Part shown: one piece after another, positions 62,981-64,000 of the stretch | How the letters are laid out: every line of letters begins with the position of its first letter | How positions within the stretch are numbered: position 1 is the first letter of the stretch | Assembly (NCBI RefSeq): GCF_902859735.1 | Contig: NZ_CADIJY010000007.1 | Location: 140,644 to 204,643, forward strand | DNA: 64,000 nt | Direction of reading: 5' to 3' | DNA from: Achromobacter aegrifaciens | GTDB lineage: Bacteria > Pseudomonadota > Gammaproteobacteria > Burkholderiales > Burkholderiaceae_B | The notes under the pieces: model-generated | Database searches by the model: none | Told to the model about the DNA's origin: nothing | Seen by the model: only the letters and a program-made list of their open reading frames with translations | Program-made: the position numbers and the translations under genes

Positions 62981-63468
62981 GCGCATCCCTGCACATGACC
63001 GTGCCGATGGAAGTCGGCATCTGCTGCGCCGACCTGGACGCGCTGCTGGCCTTCTATACCGGGGTCCTGGGCCTGAAGCTCGTCAACCGCGTGAGCGTGC
63101 CGGCAGACAAGGCCCAGGCCACCGGCCTCACGCGCCATGGCTACGACGTGGCGCGCCTGCAGACCAGCTATGGCGAACGCATCAAGCTGCTGCAACCCGC
63201 CGCCGCGCCGGAGGCCGCCGCGCGCGGCGCGGCCATCCTGGACCGCCAGGGCGCAACCTACCTGACCTTCATCGTGCGCGACCTGTCCGGCGTGGTGCGC
63301 GAACTGGAAGCCCGGGGCGTGGTTTTCGACAGCAAGCCCGCGCCGATGGAAGTGCGCCCCGGCACCTGGCTGGCGTTCTTCCGCGACCCGGAAGGCAATG
63401 TGCTGGAACTGGTCGAATACGACGATCCCGCCACCTACCGGCCAGACCTGGCCGGCGCCGCTGAATAG
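62977..63468 (+). CDS. VOC-family protein between E1 and E2 genes
   Basis: A 163-residue VOC-fold protein. VGICCADLDALLAFYTGVLGL opens the first beta-alpha-beta module (two pieces) and FFRDPEGNVLELVEY closes the second, with a Glu metal ligand. Its ATG overlaps the E1 stop, so it is made together with the complex. It could be an isomerase, lyase or ring-opening enzyme preparing the E1 substrate. Confidence 0.87.
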   Translation: MSASLHMTVPMEVGICCADLDALLAFYTGVLGLKLVNRVSVPADKAQATGLTRHGYDVARLQTSYGERIKLLQPAAAPEAAARGAAILDRQGATYLTFIVRDLSGVVRELEARGVVFDSKPAPMEVRPGTWLAFFRDPEGNVLELVEYDDPATYRPDLAGAAE

Positions 63469-63478
63469 GACGAACATC

Positions 63479-64000
63479 GTGGCACACCTTATCAAGCTCC
63501 CCTCCGTTGCGGCCGACACCTCGGGCGGCACGCTGCACCAGTGGCTCAAGAAAGAAGGCGACACCGTCGCCGTGGGCGACGCACTGGCCGAAATCGAAAC
63601 CGAGAAGGCCATTGTCGAGATCAATGCCGAGCAGGCCGGCGTGCTGGGCCGTATCGTGGTCCAGGCCGGCGCCGCCTCCGTGCCGGTGAACACCGTGATC
63701 GGCGTGCTGCTGGCGCAGGGCGAGGACGCTTCGGCCATCGACCGCGCGCTGGCAGAGGCCGGCGCCGCCGCGCAGCCCGCGGCCGCGCCAACCGCCGAAC
63801 CCACGCCTGCGGCCGCCGCCCCTGCCACTGCGGCCGCGCCGCAGGCAGCCGCTGCCGCCAGCAACGCCCCGATCCCCGGCGGCCGCTTGTTCGCCAGTCC
63901 GCTGGCGCGCCGCCTGGCCGCGCAATGGCATGTGGATCTGCTGGGCGTGACCGGCACCGGCCCGCACGGCCGCATCGTGCGCCGCGACGTGGAAGCGGCG
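63479..64000 (+). CDS. Dihydrolipoamide acyltransferase E2 (3' end outside window)
   Basis: The first 174 codons, from a GTG with AGGA upstream. Residues 1-78 are a lipoyl domain with the lipoylated K43 in EIETEKAIVEI. An Ala/Pro linker follows (about residues 95-130), then a peripheral-subunit-binding domain (FASPLARRLAAQW and GTGPHGRIVRRDVE). The catalytic domain lies past the edge. With the fused E1 it forms a 2-oxoacid dehydrogenase-type complex; E3 would be outside the window. Confidence 0.93.
   Translation, partial: MAHLIKLPSVAADTSGGTLHQWLKKEGDTVAVGDALAEIETEKAIVEINAEQAGVLGRIVVQAGAASVPVNTVIGVLLAQGEDASAIDRALAEAGAAAQPAAAPTAEPTPAAAAPATAAAPQAAAAASNAPIPGGRLFASPLARRLAAQWHVDLLGVTGTGPHGRIVRRDVEAA

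Overview
The window is high-GC proteobacterial chromosome. Gene content and order (accB-accC-prmA next to a zinc-ribbon/DUF3426 gene, mpl, many Bug-type and Liv-type solute-binding proteins, a dlt-like operon) fit Burkholderiales, family Alcaligenaceae; Achromobacter or Bordetella is the best guess, from recognition only. No rRNA, tRNA, CRISPR array, phage or transposase gene was seen. Most coding sequence prefers codons ending in C or G.

Layout. 1-2126 (minus): a dlt/dra-like envelope D-alanylation operon (dltC, dltD, a DltX-like peptide, dltB cut by the window edge). 2484-9580 (minus): glycine-zipper lipoprotein, PfkB kinase, DUF3426 protein, prmA, accC, accB, aroQ and a TlpA-like thioredoxin. 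9675-13654 (plus): mpl, yqiA, an RNB-family ribonuclease. 14671-22063 (plus): an OmpR-type regulator, an unusual histidine kinase carrying a solute-binding domain at its C-terminus, and an iron-type ABC importer whose free binding protein is a homologue of that domain. 22142-26768 (plus): TonB-like protein, aroE, mtgA, lptG, apaH. 27583-40306: a LysR regulator divergent from a gentisate operon (gentisate dioxygenase, fumarylpyruvate hydrolase, maleylpyruvate isomerase, PchB/chorismate-mutase-like protein, Bug binding protein, FAD oxidoreductase, 3-hydroxybenzoate 6-hydroxylase, complete Liv-type importer). 40303-46550 (minus): VOC protein, Bug protein, Aap-type amino-acid ABC importer. 46842-50725 (plus): ftsE, ftsX, cheD, thpR, a 5'-nucleotidase. 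50797-64000: an apparently catabolic cluster with a SAF-domain oxidoreductase, GntR/FCD regulator, SDR, a divergent promoter with a clear operator, an AroE paralogue, a second Liv importer, another SDR, a fused 2-oxoacid dehydrogenase E1, a VOC protein and the start of its E2.

The most unusual feature is a dispersed non-coding repeat at three intergenic loci (13697-14590, 26798-27520, 40771-41095). Each locus carries a module bounded by roughly 30-34 bp inverted arms around smaller hairpins. Comparing copies, base changes in one arm are matched in the other, and one internal hairpin has been replaced by a different but still self-complementary one, while unpaired core stretches are conserved. 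At two loci two units face each other as a large imperfect palindrome. The 3' ends of all four genes that abut the outer end of a unit switch from C-ending to G/T-ending codons. I cannot tell from one window whether this is a structured RNA, a REP/MITE-like mobile element or both.

Other points of interest are the kinase/binding-protein fusion, strong hairpins between binding-protein and permease genes in all four ABC importers, a PchB-like gene inside a gentisate operon, and the undefined pathway at the right end.
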